Part shown: one piece after another, positions 1 through 8,110 of the stretch
Layout: every line of letters begins with the position of its first letter
How positions within the stretch are numbered: position 1 is the stretch's first letter
NCBI GenBank assembly: GCA_045629285.1
Contig: JAZQQY010000029.1
Coordinates: 248,001 to 312,000 of the forward strand
Direction: 5' to 3'
Origin: UBA1723 sp045629285
GTDB lineage: Bacteria; Bacteroidota; Bacteroidia; Bacteroidales; Paludibacteraceae
Length of the DNA stretch: 64,000 bases
Notes under the pieces: model-generated
Databases searched by the model: none
What the model was told of the DNA's origin: nothing
What the model saw: the letters and a program-made list of their open reading frames with translations, nothing else
Position numbers and translations under genes: made by a program

Positions 1-41
1 ATTTACGGATTCTCTTTTAGAGAGAAGCACTAATTCCAAAA

Positions 42-80
42 TAAAGATAGGAGACGATTGAAAATCAATCATCTCCTATT
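42..80 (-). terminator. Rho-independent terminator of the nitroreductase-remnant/ABM transcript
   Basis: Two 14-nt arms at 47-60 and 66-79 (ATAGGAGACGATTG against CAATCATCTCCTAT, one G-T type mismatch) form a hairpin. On the minus strand it is followed by a T-rich run (TCTTTATTTT). It sits just after the stop of the nitroreductase fragment, where the minus-strand operon should end. Confidence 0.7.
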
Positions 81-113
81 ATTCTGTTTCAAACAAAATC
101 TGTCCGTATTCTC

Positions 114-257
114 TTACAAATACTTTACAGTCTCTTTCAAAGGTTTGCGATCCGCATGGTTTGGCAATGGACCTGCACCAGCTGCAGCAAAACCAAAATC
201 AAGGATCATAAGAATCCCTTCGTTGGCTGGCAAACCAAGTGATTGATGTAAATACGT
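114..257 (-). pseudogene. C-terminal remnant of a nitroreductase-family gene
   Basis: The minus strand directly after the ABM stop codon stays open, in the same frame, for about 47 codons to a TAA at 116-114. The translation contains GLPANEGILMILDFGF and ends RKPLKETVKYL, a pattern typical of the C-terminus of nitroreductase-family flavoproteins. There is no plausible start codon upstream and the FMN-binding N-terminal part is missing. It is best read as the leftover 3' end of a deleted gene, or as readthrough sequence behind the ABM gene. The assignment rests on recalled family patterns, not a search. Confidence 0.6.
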
Positions 258-260
258 CAA

Positions 261-536
261 TTAGAATACAAACTGCTCAATCTTCATCTCACCGCAAGCA
301 GTGATCTGCGGAACGTATAGTTTGAAAGGTGCAGATGCCGAGTGAGCATCAAGAAGTTCCTGGCTAGCCCAAGTCTCGCAGATCATGAAAGAGTTCTTGC
401 GAGTACCGCTCTCGTAGATGTCGTAGAAGACACAACCGTCCTGCTTCTGCGATTCAGCAACAAGAGCCACTGCAGCGTTGAAAGCCTCGTTATACTTTCC
501 TTCCTTAGCTTCAAAAAAACAATTTAATCTGATCAT
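261..536 (-). CDS. Antibiotic biosynthesis monooxygenase (ABM/YgiN-like) domain protein
   Basis: This 91-residue protein has the size and layout of single-domain ABM proteins, dimeric ferredoxin-like folds that include quinol monooxygenase YgiN. It starts MIRLNCFFEAKEGK, with a helix around residues 13-30, the central DGCVFYDIYES strand and F-M-I-C-E-T-W (about 49-56), the usual ABM strand ending in W. Such proteins oxidise small aromatic or quinol compounds without a cofactor, or act as stress proteins. It lies 20 nt downstream of a flavin reductase-like gene on the same strand, and a nitroreductase tail follows it, so a small redox/quinone operon is likely. The actual substrate cannot be told from sequence. 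Confidence 0.85.
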   Translation of the reverse strand: MIRLNCFFEAKEGKYNEAFNAAVALVAESQKQDGCVFYDIYESGTRKNSFMICETWASQELLDAHSASAPFKLYVPQITACGEMKIEQFVF

Positions 537-556
537 AACAGTTATCTTTATCTGGT

Positions 557-1123
557 TTATTTAATTTCATTACCACAAGAGAATGCCTTGCCTACAACCT
601 TACCAAGCTGGATATAGTTGTGACCTACAGAATCGTATGTTATAAGATTCATCTTCTCGACGTCGGGATTACCTTTCTCATCAAGATATTTCTCATCGCA
701 AAGGATGTTTATGATTTCACCGACTAGGTAGTAGCCACTATCCTCCTCGTCGATTTTACGAGTGATGCGGCACTCCAAAGTCATTGGAAATTCCTTGAAT
801 ACAGGAGCATTGACATTCGGAGCCTTCTCAATAGTCCAGCCAGCCTTCTCCATCTTCTTAGGATCCTTATTAGCAGAGACGATGCCCACGAAATCGCTTG
901 CCACCATTGTCTCGGCAGTAGCGAAAGCGACAGTGAACTCACCATTATTTAGCTTTAGATTATCCGTTGTAGCGTGGCTACCCATAGAGATTATGATCTC
1001 ATGCATATCCAACTGGCCGCCCCAAGCAGCATTCATAGCGTTAGCCTTACCCTCTTTATTGTAAGTACCGATTATTAGCACCGGCTGTGGAAGCACCCAC
1101 GGTTTTGATCCAAAACTTTTCAT
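557..1123 (-). CDS. Flavin reductase-like FMN-binding split-barrel protein
   Basis: A 188-residue protein of the flavin_reduct split-barrel family. The N-terminal segment LPQPVLIIGTYNKEGKANAMNAAWGGQL (about 12-39) is the usual opening strand pair. It is followed by ISMGSHATTDNLKLNNGEFTV, where the FMN phosphate contacts lie in the family, and by the EFPMTLECRITRKI strand. Members reduce free flavin with NAD(P)H or keep FMN bound. The protein is cytoplasmic with no signal peptide. It is the first gene of a two-gene unit with the ABM protein. A weak Bacteroidota -7 box (TACCTTTA, minus strand, 1159-1152) lies upstream. The physiological electron acceptor is unknown. Confidence 0.88.
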   Translation of the reverse strand: MKSFGSKPWVLPQPVLIIGTYNKEGKANAMNAAWGGQLDMHEIIISMGSHATTDNLKLNNGEFTVAFATAETMVASDFVGIVSANKDPKKMEKAGWTIEKAPNVNAPVFKEFPMTLECRITRKIDEEDSGYYLVGEIINILCDEKYLDEKGNPDVEKMNLITYDSVGHNYIQLGKVVGKAFSCGNEIK

Positions 1124-1421
1124 AAAATTTATCTTTTTAACAATACTGGGATAAAGGTATAAAATGGAAGCTTATTCTTCAAACGAATCAAAAAAATTTA
1201 CACATATTTGAAAAAAGTGACATTTTTACCTACCCAAAATCGACACTTCTTCGTTATATAACGAACAAAGACGGCATCACTGTCACCTTTTCGTTGCATG
1301 ATCATCAAATCCTCATGAATCAATGAATCGTTCCCTACTTAGTCCTCAGCACAGGGCGAAAAGGAAAGCCGTGGTAACGGTAGTCGCGGCTCCAGAATCT
1401 TCTTTTTGATAAACCTTCCTC
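1124..1421. other. Gene-free interval with a gene-tail remnant and a 16-nt palindrome
   Basis: The interval holds two visible items. On the minus strand at about 1405-1335 an open frame ends FWSRDYRYHGFPFRPVLRTK then TAG. This resembles the C-termini of Bacteroidota FISUMP/paralogous-domain surface proteins (a GF-x-FRPV ending) and may be a gene remnant. At 1250-1265 lies a perfect palindrome with arms TTCGTTAT/ATAACGAA, 127 nt upstream of the flavin reductase start. Nothing else is recognisable. Confidence 0.35.
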
Positions 1422-1964
1422 TTATCCCCTATACGCTTCCCCCATCGAATTCTTCAGCGGATATTCTCGCACAAACCTCATATATTTCGTTACATCAAAT
1501 TTGGGATTCGATGAAATTATATCGTAGATGACGGTGCCGTTTCCACACGGTTGGATATAATCTGTGTCGTAAAGTCCATTACGGAGGTAGAAGCCGCGTC
1601 GCCGAATACGAATTTCTTTATTATCACACTCTTCACGCAAACTTTCAATTAACAACACCAATTCGGTTCCGTCGTATAAATGTCGCAACTCCTTTAAGAT
1701 TGATGCTCCATATCCATGGTTTCTATGCTCGTCGACTACAGCCAAATAAAGAAGAAAGGCGACATCACATCGCACAATCATGTATGCCATTCCGACGGGA
1801 ATATCTTCATCTTTGAAAATGAGCCATTCACAGTTTCCCGCCTCACACGCTTCAAACAATTCATCTATAGGATGACGCTCTATCTCAGGAAATGCAGTAA
1901 GATAGAGTCTTTCCATCAAATCTTTCTCTGGAGAATCACTATGTAGTCGACTTATAGTAAACAT
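1422..1964 (-). CDS. GNAT-family N-acetyltransferase
   Basis: The start is set at ATG 1964 (MFTISRLHSDSPEK), two bases after the stop of the upstream HTH gene; the longer open frame would overlap that gene. The 180-residue product has a GNAT core: residues near 73-90 give FLLYLAVVDEHRNHGYGASI, containing the acetyl-CoA pyrophosphate loop R-x-x-G-x-G. A later segment RRRGFYLRNGLYDTDY is typical of the last GNAT helix and strand. Family members transfer acetyl from acetyl-CoA to small amines or protein termini; the substrate is not evident. It is the last gene of a six-gene tightly spaced minus-strand run. Confidence 0.88.
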   Translation of the reverse strand: MFTISRLHSDSPEKDLMERLYLTAFPEIERHPIDELFEACEAGNCEWLIFKDEDIPVGMAYMIVRCDVAFLLYLAVVDEHRNHGYGASILKELRHLYDGTELVLLIESLREECDNKEIRIRRRGFYLRNGLYDTDYIQPCGNGTVIYDIISSNPKFDVTKYMRFVREYPLKNSMGEAYRG

Positions 1965-1966
1965 GA

Positions 1967-2173
1967 TTATACCATCAACATTATTTTTCCACCTTCCTTC
2001 ACAAACATACTCGGATATCTGCAAATGACGGCATACACCTGTTTGCTCGAAACAGGATTCCCATCTTTTCTAAGATGTAGTCGTTGGCTATTGATAGCTT
2101 CAGCGATCTGGTCTGTCGTCATGCCTCCATTACGAGAAGCAATCGCATATACTATGGCTTCTTCAATTCTCAT
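1967..2173 (-). CDS. Small winged-helix (HARE-HTH-like) protein
   Basis: A 68-residue protein, MRIEEAIVYAIASRNGGM, followed by a helix-turn-helix-like stretch TTDQIAEAINSQRLHLRKDGNPVSSKQVYAVICRYPSMF. The pattern (helix, Q-I-A-E-A-I-N, basic turn with D-G, then V-S-x-x-Q-V-Y) resembles the HARE-HTH/HB1 winged-helix fold found in restriction and chromatin proteins and in stand-alone bacterial proteins. It overlaps the 3' end of the HAD gene by 11 nt and is followed two bases later by the GNAT gene, so translation is probably coupled. Its role, perhaps DNA binding for this operon, is inferred. Confidence 0.75.
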   Translation of the reverse strand: MRIEEAIVYAIASRNGGMTTDQIAEAINSQRLHLRKDGNPVSSKQVYAVICRYPSMFVKEGGKIMLMV

Positions 2174-2768
2174 TCAATAGTTTTCTTAATTCCCTTTCAA
2201 ACTGCTCTGTATTCTGGAAAACAATTCCTTCCATACCAAGTCGACGACCTGCTTCTATATTCTCTACTCTATCGTCGGCGAAGATACACTCCTCCGGCTT
2301 TAGATTGAAACGATCGAAAAGACATTGGTAAATAGCAGGTTCAGGTTTGATCTTATGTACCTCCGACGATACGATATAACCGTCCAGCAGCTTGAATATT
2401 TCAAACTGATCAATAGTCGCATAAACCTTACTGCACCAATTCGACAATCCATAAAGCTTAAATCCTTCGCCCTTCAACTTTGTAAGCAGTTCCCTCATTC
2501 CAGGAATCTCTCCAGTCACAAGCTCAGGATAACACTCGTTGAAAATACGTAATTCTGGTTCAAAATCAGGATTCAAAGCAATCAGGTCGTCCACAATCTC
2601 ATCGAACGACTTCATTCCCCTATCCACAATAGGCGGAAGTTCATCGTTATACAAGACTGGCGTGAACAACGCTCTTCTGTCGTCGTCCGGTATATAACGA
2701 TGGAAGAAACGGTCGAAATCATAGTCGACCAACACCTTGCCAAAATCCAAAATCAGATTACGTATCAT
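2163..2768 (-). CDS. HAD-superfamily hydrolase (YihX-like, HAD-IA)
   Basis: The 201-residue protein opens with MIRNLILDFGKVLVDYDFDR; D8 is the nucleophile of HAD motif I in the D-x-G-x-V-L form used by YihX and related HAD-IA phosphatases. Motif II is LYGLSNW near 106-112, the motif III lysine is in HKIKPEPAIY near 137-146, and motif IV is CIFADDRVENI near 160-170. These enzymes dephosphorylate sugar phosphates or similar small molecules in the cytoplasm. The start codon overlaps the stop of the upstream 59-aa gene (ATGA), and its 3' end overlaps the HTH gene, indicating translational coupling through the operon. Confidence 0.92.
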   Translation of the reverse strand: MIRNLILDFGKVLVDYDFDRFFHRYIPDDDRRALFTPVLYNDELPPIVDRGMKSFDEIVDDLIALNPDFEPELRIFNECYPELVTGEIPGMRELLTKLKGEGFKLYGLSNWCSKVYATIDQFEIFKLLDGYIVSSEVHKIKPEPAIYQCLFDRFNLKPEECIFADDRVENIEAGRRLGMEGIVFQNTEQFERELRKLLNEN

Positions 2769-2944
2769 GCTTTTTGCTCTTTTGTTTCTGTTTCGACAGT
2801 ACGTAGACAGTGCGGCAATTTACCCATTGATCTGTGGTGAGCAACACAAGCACAGCACTTTCCGTGACGAGGGCACTCCTTTGGGCAAGTACACTCGAAG
2901 TAGTGAGCTTCCCCCACTGTCTTTGATCTATTAGGACAATCCAT
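2765..2944 (-). CDS. 59-residue Cys-rich protein (DUF6485-like)
   Basis: A 59-residue product beginning MDCPNRSKTVGEAHYFECTC and continuing P-K-E-C-P-R-H-G-K-C-C-A-C-V-A-H-H-R, with LPHCLR near 43-48. Seven cysteines and three histidines are packed into about 45 residues, suggesting a metal-binding knuckle. The layout CPN...CTC..CPR.GKCC.C...HR...LP.C matches what I recall of the DUF6485 family of small Bacteroidota/Firmicutes proteins. It starts two bases after the YbaN stop and its TGA overlaps the HAD start codon (ATGA). Function is unknown. It is shorter than many ORF cut-offs and easily missed. Confidence 0.8.
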   Translation of the reverse strand: MDCPNRSKTVGEAHYFECTCPKECPRHGKCCACVAHHRSMGKLPHCLRTVETETKEQKA

Positions 2945-2946
2945 AA

Positions 2947-3354
2947 TTATTTTTCCTTTTTATTTTCATCTTCATCAAAGTGTCTCTCCTTAACAGTCGG
3001 CACGATAAAGCCGACGCAGACGACTCCGGTCATAGCTAAGCATCCGACAAGTATCTTCACCCATAACAAAGGTATGAAGAAGACGATAGAGATGGTACTC
3101 ATCGTCGCCATCATTGCTATTGCAGAGATCTTACCTGCCTTTGTCAAACCTTTGTTTCTTTCATACTCACGAGCATACTTACCCAAGCGTGAAGCCAAAA
3201 GTTTTTCACGAAGTCTATTGCTGCTACGATAGAACAGCCACGATGCCAACAGGACAAACGGTGTCGTAGGAAGTCCAGGCACAACAACGCCTATTGCTCC
3301 CAACACTACGCAAACGATTCCTAAGGCAATAAAGATATACTTTTTTAATTTCAT
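2947..3354 (-). CDS. YbaN-family (DUF454) inner-membrane protein
   Basis: A 135-residue protein with three or four hydrophobic segments (about 6-25, 29-43, 78-96 and 99-117) and a charged tail. The N-terminal block ALGIVCVVLGAIGVVVPGLP followed by TTPF is the DUF454/YbaN signature (G-x-x-G-x-x-x-P-x-L-P-T-T-P-F). The protein should sit in the cytoplasmic membrane; no biochemical role is established for the family. It overlaps the upstream flavodoxin-like gene by one base (TAATG). Confidence 0.93.
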   Translation of the reverse strand: MKLKKYIFIALGIVCVVLGAIGVVVPGLPTTPFVLLASWLFYRSSNRLREKLLASRLGKYAREYERNKGLTKAGKISAIAMMATMSTISIVFFIPLLWVKILVGCLAMTGVVCVGFIVPTVKERHFDEDENKKEK

Positions 3355-3965
3355 TATCTAATAAAGTTCATTGGTGTACGAGGCTCAAGCACAGGTGCAT
3401 CACCTTCTCCTGTCGCAATCTTCTTCAAAAGCCAAGACATATTGTTGGCAAGAGTACGGACAGTCTGAAGACCTTCTACATCAAGAGCTGTCTCTCCTTC
3501 AGTACAACCGTAAAGGATGTTCCAATACTGCGATGTCACGACTGGCATATTAGTCATCTGGAATGGCATATTTAGCGACTGGAAAGCGGCAGTTGCACCA
3601 CCACGACGACAAACGCAGATTCCTGCAGCTGGTTTATTTGCTACCACACTGCTTCCCGCATACATCATACGCTGCTGTAGGCAACATACAGGTCCGGCTG
3701 GTTGACCATAATAGACAGGTGATCCGATCACAAGACCGTCACACTCCTCCATCTTAGCTATGATGCTGTTGGTGATATCATCGTTGAATACACAACGGTT
3801 ACCCTGACAGCTGTTGCAAGCCACACATCCACGAACAGGTTTTGTGCCGATCCATACAAGTTCGCTATCTATACCATTATTTGCCAACTGCTGGGCAAAT
3901 TCCTTCAATGCTACAAATGTGTTACCTTCTTTACGTGGACTTCCGTTTATCAATAATACCTTCAT
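3354..3965 (-). CDS. Flavodoxin-fold NAD(P)H-dependent FMN oxidoreductase
   Basis: The start is placed at ATG 3965 (MKVLLINGSPRKEGNTF) because the G-S-P-R-x-x-G-N-T phosphate-binding loop of flavodoxin-fold FMN reductases must lie at the extreme N-terminus; the open frame extends 19 codons further without similarity. The 203-residue product has GCVACNSCQGN near 48-58, a Cys-rich stretch typical of iron-sulfur-flavoprotein relatives, and LVIGSPVYYGQPAG near 78-91, the second flavin contact. It probably reduces quinones or other small acceptors in the cytoplasm. First gene of the six-gene run ending in the GNAT; the space upstream holds degenerate copies of the island's palindromic repeat. Confidence 0.9.
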   Translation of the reverse strand: MKVLLINGSPRKEGNTFVALKEFAQQLANNGIDSELVWIGTKPVRGCVACNSCQGNRCVFNDDITNSIIAKMEECDGLVIGSPVYYGQPAGPVCCLQQRMMYAGSSVVANKPAAGICVCRRGGATAAFQSLNMPFQMTNMPVVTSQYWNILYGCTEGETALDVEGLQTVRTLANNMSWLLKKIATGEGDAPVLEPRTPMNFIR

Positions 3966-3992
3966 ATTAGTATCTGTTTTATTTTTTATCAT

Positions 3993-4050
3993 TAGAGACA
4001 GTTGTAAAGAAGGCATGCACACCGTCAGTGTCTGTGCACACCGTCTCTAC
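3993..4050. repeat. Degenerate/half copies of the GTAGAGACGGTGTG palindromic repeat
   Basis: Between the YfhO stop and the flavodoxin-like start lie TTAGAGACAG, ATGCACACCGTCAGTGTC and an exact half-site TGTGCACACCGTCTCTAC (4033-4050). The last is one arm plus centre of the 28-nt palindrome seen intact in hsdS at 30308-30335. This is therefore a decayed member of the same family located about 26 kb from the main cluster. Confidence 0.7.
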
Positions 4051-4064
4051 AAAAATATCAATAT

Positions 4065-6620
4065 TTATTCTACAACAGAAATGGATGTTTCCTCTGAATT
4101 CACGTTGTTCTTATTGTTTTTTCTATTGTTGAAATAGTAACCGATATATCCTAACAATAGAACAATTATGATCCAACCACATGCGTTTGATGCATGAGTC
4201 AAACCAACGAATGTATCTGGACGGAACTCAAACATGATCTCATGCTCTCCTGCAGGTACAACCATACCACGCAAAATCCAGTTTGTACGGAAATGTTCAA
4301 CCTCCTTACCGTCGACATAAGCATGCCAACCTGGCTTATAGTATACATCAGAGAACACTGTTAGGATGTCCTTCTGGGATGACGAAGTAAACTTCTTTTT
4401 GTTTGGATGAGATAGTACCAACTCTACCTTTGCTGTCGAATCCATCTCATAAGAAGTAACCAAATCCTTGAACTCATTATTCACGACCGCTGTTTTCAAT
4501 GGGTTGATCTCCTTCAATGTGTTCATCTCAGCATCAGCATCGTCGACAAATCTTACATCGTCTACAATCCATGCATCTCCTCCAGCGTGGTTGTTCACAA
4601 TTGGAGCCGCATCGTTATTGTAAATGATATACTTAGTGTTAAGCATATTCAACACATTAACAGATGCCAAGGCAGGATCTACATCAGCCAAAGTTTTTGC
4701 ATTCTGCAAAGAGCCATAAATCTTGTTCATCTCTGGCTCGATACACTGCTCGATCAAATCCTGGTAACGACGCAACTTAGCTGCATTATAACCTCCGATC
4801 GAGTGATGGAAATATGAAACTTCTGAATTATTGAATGGGTTGCGAAGAGTCAACACACGGTAATCTGTCGACTTATCTGCCAAGATAAACTCGTCTGCCT
4901 TAGTAGGCTTTCTTGTTTCTGTCTTTGTACGCTTCTTCACATAGTTGCTGTCGTTCAAATAACGTTTGTCAACACCCCACAAATCAACCAATGTCAAGAA
5001 TGCGATAGCAACAGCAACAAACTTTCTGTTCTTCACCATACCTTGACGAGAGAAAATCCACATCAATGCAGCTGCTATCAAGATAAACACCAACGAACGG
5101 AAAGCATCGGAACTTGCCAAATCCTTACGGTCGGCAACCAAAGCTTCTGAGAACCAACTTGGATAATTAGCCAACTGTGATTCATCCATTGGAGACACGA
5201 AACTACCAAACAAGCTTGGTACAAGCCATAGAAGCAGACAAACACCAGCAGTCAAAAGCAATGAAGCATAAAGTGAAAAACTGAATCTATCCGACTTGAT
5301 AGGACCTAACACTATCTCGGTCTTGTCAATTTCCTTTGACATATACTTATTCAATGCCAAAGCTCCTAATAAAGCGAACACCAACTGTGGAATAACAAGT
5401 GACATAGATGGTGTACGGAATTTATTGTACATTGGCAAGTAATGGAAGAAGAAATCGTTGATTCCCATATTCTTACCAAAACTTAAAATAGTAAAGAAAA
5501 ATGTCGCTGCAAATAATACCCACTTGTACTTGTTTTTAAAATAGAACATGCCGAAACAAGCCAAGAAACAAACAATTGATCCGAAATAAACGGGGCCAGA
5601 AGTAAATGGCTGGTCACCCCAATAAGTGTTCATACGAAGTGTCTTTGGCACCTGAGCACCATGCTTCTTCATCTCTTTAGCAACATGAGATTTGGCTCTG
5701 TCTAGTTCACCACCACTCTCACCTCCATATACGTTCGGAACCAAAAGTGTAAGTGTTTCTGAAATACCGTAACTCCATGCAAAAGCATAATCCTGATCAA
5801 GACCGGAAGACTTGTCTGTCTTTCCGTCTGTGATCGACGTCAATTCACTTTTTCCTCTGATACTAGACTTTCCCAACTCCATTCCAGTATACAACTTAGG
5901 TGAATTCAAGAATGCGGCAAGCAAAACACCAACTACCAAACAACCTGTATTCACAAGAAGCTCTTTAGTCTCTCCCTTCTTGATTGTATAGATCATGTAG
6001 GCGACGTAAAGGAAAACGCACAATATCGCCAAGTAATAAGTGATCTGATAATGAGCAAACGAGATATGCCAGAACAGACCGATAGAGAAAATAACAGTAG
6101 AAATAATCTTATTCTTCTTCATTGCCAACATCGCCATTCCACAAAGCACCAAAGGCATCAAAGCCATTGCCCATGCCTTGATAACGTGTCCTGCCGCTAT
6201 GATAATCAATGAATAAGACGAGAATGAAAATGCAAATGATCCAAAAACAGAAACCGGAATAGAGCAGCCAAGCATTATCAGCAATACATACATGCACAAC
6301 AAACTACATAGTAGAATTCCACTGTCGACATCACCAACCGCGTACAATGTATTAAGGATAATGTTTCTAAAAGGATTGGCAGACAAGCCGTATGTACCGA
6401 CTGTGTATGCTGGCATTCCTGAAAACATAGAACTACACCACAATGACAATTCATCGTTGGCTCCGTCATCATAGAAAACTTTTTGCTCCTGCACCATTCC
6501 TTCCCAATGGTAGACGTCTCCTCCAATCAATTCTTTGCCATCAATCTTGGCACTGAAGTACATAAATGTACCCACAACAAAAATAACTAGCACCATCAGA
6601 TGCTTCATCCATTCTTTCAT
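4065..6620 (-). CDS. YfhO-family polytopic membrane protein (putative glycosyltransferase)
   Basis: An 851-residue membrane protein with about 12-13 hydrophobic segments spread from the N-terminus to residue ~570, then a soluble region and a final membrane segment (about 815-835). The start MKEWMKHLMVLVIFVVGTFM, the G-G-D motif near 33, WCSSMFSGMPAY and the late soluble KPGWHAYVDGKEV block match the YfhO family. Some YfhO proteins (Firmicutes) glycosylate teichoic acids; those in Bacteroidota are uncharacterised but have a GT-C-like topology. It lies 5 nt after a polysaccharide flippase, so transfer of a lipid-linked sugar on the periplasmic face is a reasonable inference. Last gene of the hisH-led operon. 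Confidence 0.9.
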   Translation of the reverse strand: MKEWMKHLMVLVIFVVGTFMYFSAKIDGKELIGGDVYHWEGMVQEQKVFYDDGANDELSLWCSSMFSGMPAYTVGTYGLSANPFRNIILNTLYAVGDVDSGILLCSLLCMYVLLIMLGCSIPVSVFGSFAFSFSSYSLIIIAAGHVIKAWAMALMPLVLCGMAMLAMKKNKIISTVIFSIGLFWHISFAHYQITYYLAILCVFLYVAYMIYTIKKGETKELLVNTGCLVVGVLLAAFLNSPKLYTGMELGKSSIRGKSELTSITDGKTDKSSGLDQDYAFAWSYGISETLTLLVPNVYGGESGGELDRAKSHVAKEMKKHGAQVPKTLRMNTYWGDQPFTSGPVYFGSIVCFLACFGMFYFKNKYKWVLFAATFFFTILSFGKNMGINDFFFHYLPMYNKFRTPSMSLVIPQLVFALLGALALNKYMSKEIDKTEIVLGPIKSDRFSFSLYASLLLTAGVCLLLWLVPSLFGSFVSPMDESQLANYPSWFSEALVADRKDLASSDAFRSLVFILIAAALMWIFSRQGMVKNRKFVAVAIAFLTLVDLWGVDKRYLNDSNYVKKRTKTETRKPTKADEFILADKSTDYRVLTLRNPFNNSEVSYFHHSIGGYNAAKLRRYQDLIEQCIEPEMNKIYGSLQNAKTLADVDPALASVNVLNMLNTKYIIYNNDAAPIVNNHAGGDAWIVDDVRFVDDADAEMNTLKEINPLKTAVVNNEFKDLVTSYEMDSTAKVELVLSHPNKKKFTSSSQKDILTVFSDVYYKPGWHAYVDGKEVEHFRTNWILRGMVVPAGEHEIMFEFRPDTFVGLTHASNACGWIIIVLLLGYIGYYFNNRKNNKNNVNSEETSISVVE

Positions 6621-6625
6621 ATTTA

Positions 6626-8110
6626 TTATTTTTTTCTTTTCAATATTGATAATTCGTTTAATATATCACATTTAATTAGCTTCAAACCAATCAGATAAAC
6701 AACGCCTCCAAGAATCACGCTCACCATCATTCTATAAAGAGGCATCATATCCATAAACTTTTTTGCATACCATACCGTAATTACCATCACAATTGATATC
6801 AACAGATATGGAATAACGTCTTTCAGCATCTCTGAAATAGAATATTTGAATACTCCATTTACAAAATATAGTTTCATACCTAGGCACATGGCCCAAGTCA
6901 CAAATGATGAAAAAATCATCAAATTGATAACTGCATTTCCTCCGTACGCTTCCAAAAAAACTCTATATGAATCACTTAAATTGACAAAACATAGATAAGC
7001 CGAAAGGATAAGGAAGACGTGACGTACACATTCCGAAGCAAAAAAATGCTTTGTTTTTCCTTCGACCAACAATATCTGATTTGCCAATCCATTGAATGGA
7101 TCAAGAAGCGCTACTATAACTAACATTCTGAAATATGGAACAATAGGCAACCATTTTTCAGTAAGAACCAATACACAGAAATCATCAAACACAACCGCCA
7201 AGCCTAATAACGCAGGGAATATGAGTAAGGCTCCAACATTTATAAACTTACGGTAATACTGTTTCTGACGCACTTTATCATCCTTAATCTCTGTCAATGC
7301 CGGCATTGCAACCTGGGCAATAGTCTGTGTTATGATGTCTCTCGCAATAATCTTATACTTATCCGCGGTATAATAATGTCCAAGTATCGACGCATGGAAA
7401 ACCCTACCGATCGTCACACTGAAGAAGTTAGTCGCCACACTGGATAGAATACCGTTGATTATAAGCAGATAAGAAAAACCGAACAATTCTTTAACCACAC
7501 CAAAATTTGGGCTTAATTTCAAACCTTTCCATGGTTTGATAACCCATAGCATCAATGTCTTGGTAGTTCTTAATGAAATCTGCTGCCATGCTAACGCCCA
7601 ATATGAATAACCCCAATGTACCAATGTTATCGTAACGACACCACTCACAATGACCGAAACCAAGTTTGCTATCGCCAACGACTTAAAGTCGAACGCTTTT
7701 GTATGTCTTACAATCTGAACCAGCGACAAAGAGTTGATGATGACGATCAGGAAGAGAAACCTTGCTAAATCAGTCAGCTCCGGAATGGAATACCAATCCG
7801 ATATCAACGGAGCAGAAAAATATCCGATCAAATATAGAATTACGCTAATCAACAAGTTAACGTAAAAAATCGCAGAATACTCTTCATCTGTATTGTTGTT
7901 TCTTCTGATCAATGCAGTAGAGAACCCCAGATCAACCAACCCTATTCCAATCGACACGAAAATAGCCAACGCTCCGATGAATCCCATATCAGTGTCTGAT
8001 ACGTTGCGAACAACGTAAAGACCGGTAACAAGTGCGATTAACTGCACTCCTACCTTCTCAATGGCATTCCAAACTATCGACTTTTTTGTCTTATTCTTAA
8101 GATTGTCCAT
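6626..8110 (-). CDS. Polysaccharide/lipid-linked oligosaccharide flippase (MOP superfamily)
   Basis: A 494-residue protein with about 12-14 transmembrane segments beginning MDNLKNKTKKSIVWNAIEKV, the basic amphipathic N-terminus usual for Wzx-like exporters. The early motif DTDMGFIGALAIFVSIGIGLVDLG and STALIRRNN near 60-70 match the Polysacc_synt family. These proteins flip undecaprenyl-linked sugars or related glycolipids across the inner membrane. The ATG overlaps the last base of the upstream PaaK-like gene's stop, and YfhO follows after 5 nt, suggesting assembly of one glycoconjugate. Confidence 0.92.
   Translation of the reverse strand: MDNLKNKTKKSIVWNAIEKVGVQLIALVTGLYVVRNVSDTDMGFIGALAIFVSIGIGLVDLGFSTALIRRNNNTDEEYSAIFYVNLLISVILYLIGYFSAPLISDWYSIPELTDLARFLFLIVIINSLSLVQIVRHTKAFDFKSLAIANLVSVIVSGVVTITLVHWGYSYWALAWQQISLRTTKTLMLWVIKPWKGLKLSPNFGVVKELFGFSYLLIINGILSSVATNFFSVTIGRVFHASILGHYYTADKYKIIARDIITQTIAQVAMPALTEIKDDKVRQKQYYRKFINVGALLIFPALLGLAVVFDDFCVLVLTEKWLPIVPYFRMLVIVALLDPFNGLANQILLVEGKTKHFFASECVRHVFLILSAYLCFVNLSDSYRVFLEAYGGNAVINLMIFSSFVTWAMCLGMKLYFVNGVFKYSISEMLKDVIPYLLISIVMVITVWYAKKFMDMMPLYRMMVSVILGGVVYLIGLKLIKCDILNELSILKRKK

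Noticed and set aside
2737..2934. Plus-strand 65-codon frame
   Set aside because: It is antisense to the 59-aa Cys-rich gene, which has conserved-looking residues and coupled start and stop signals.
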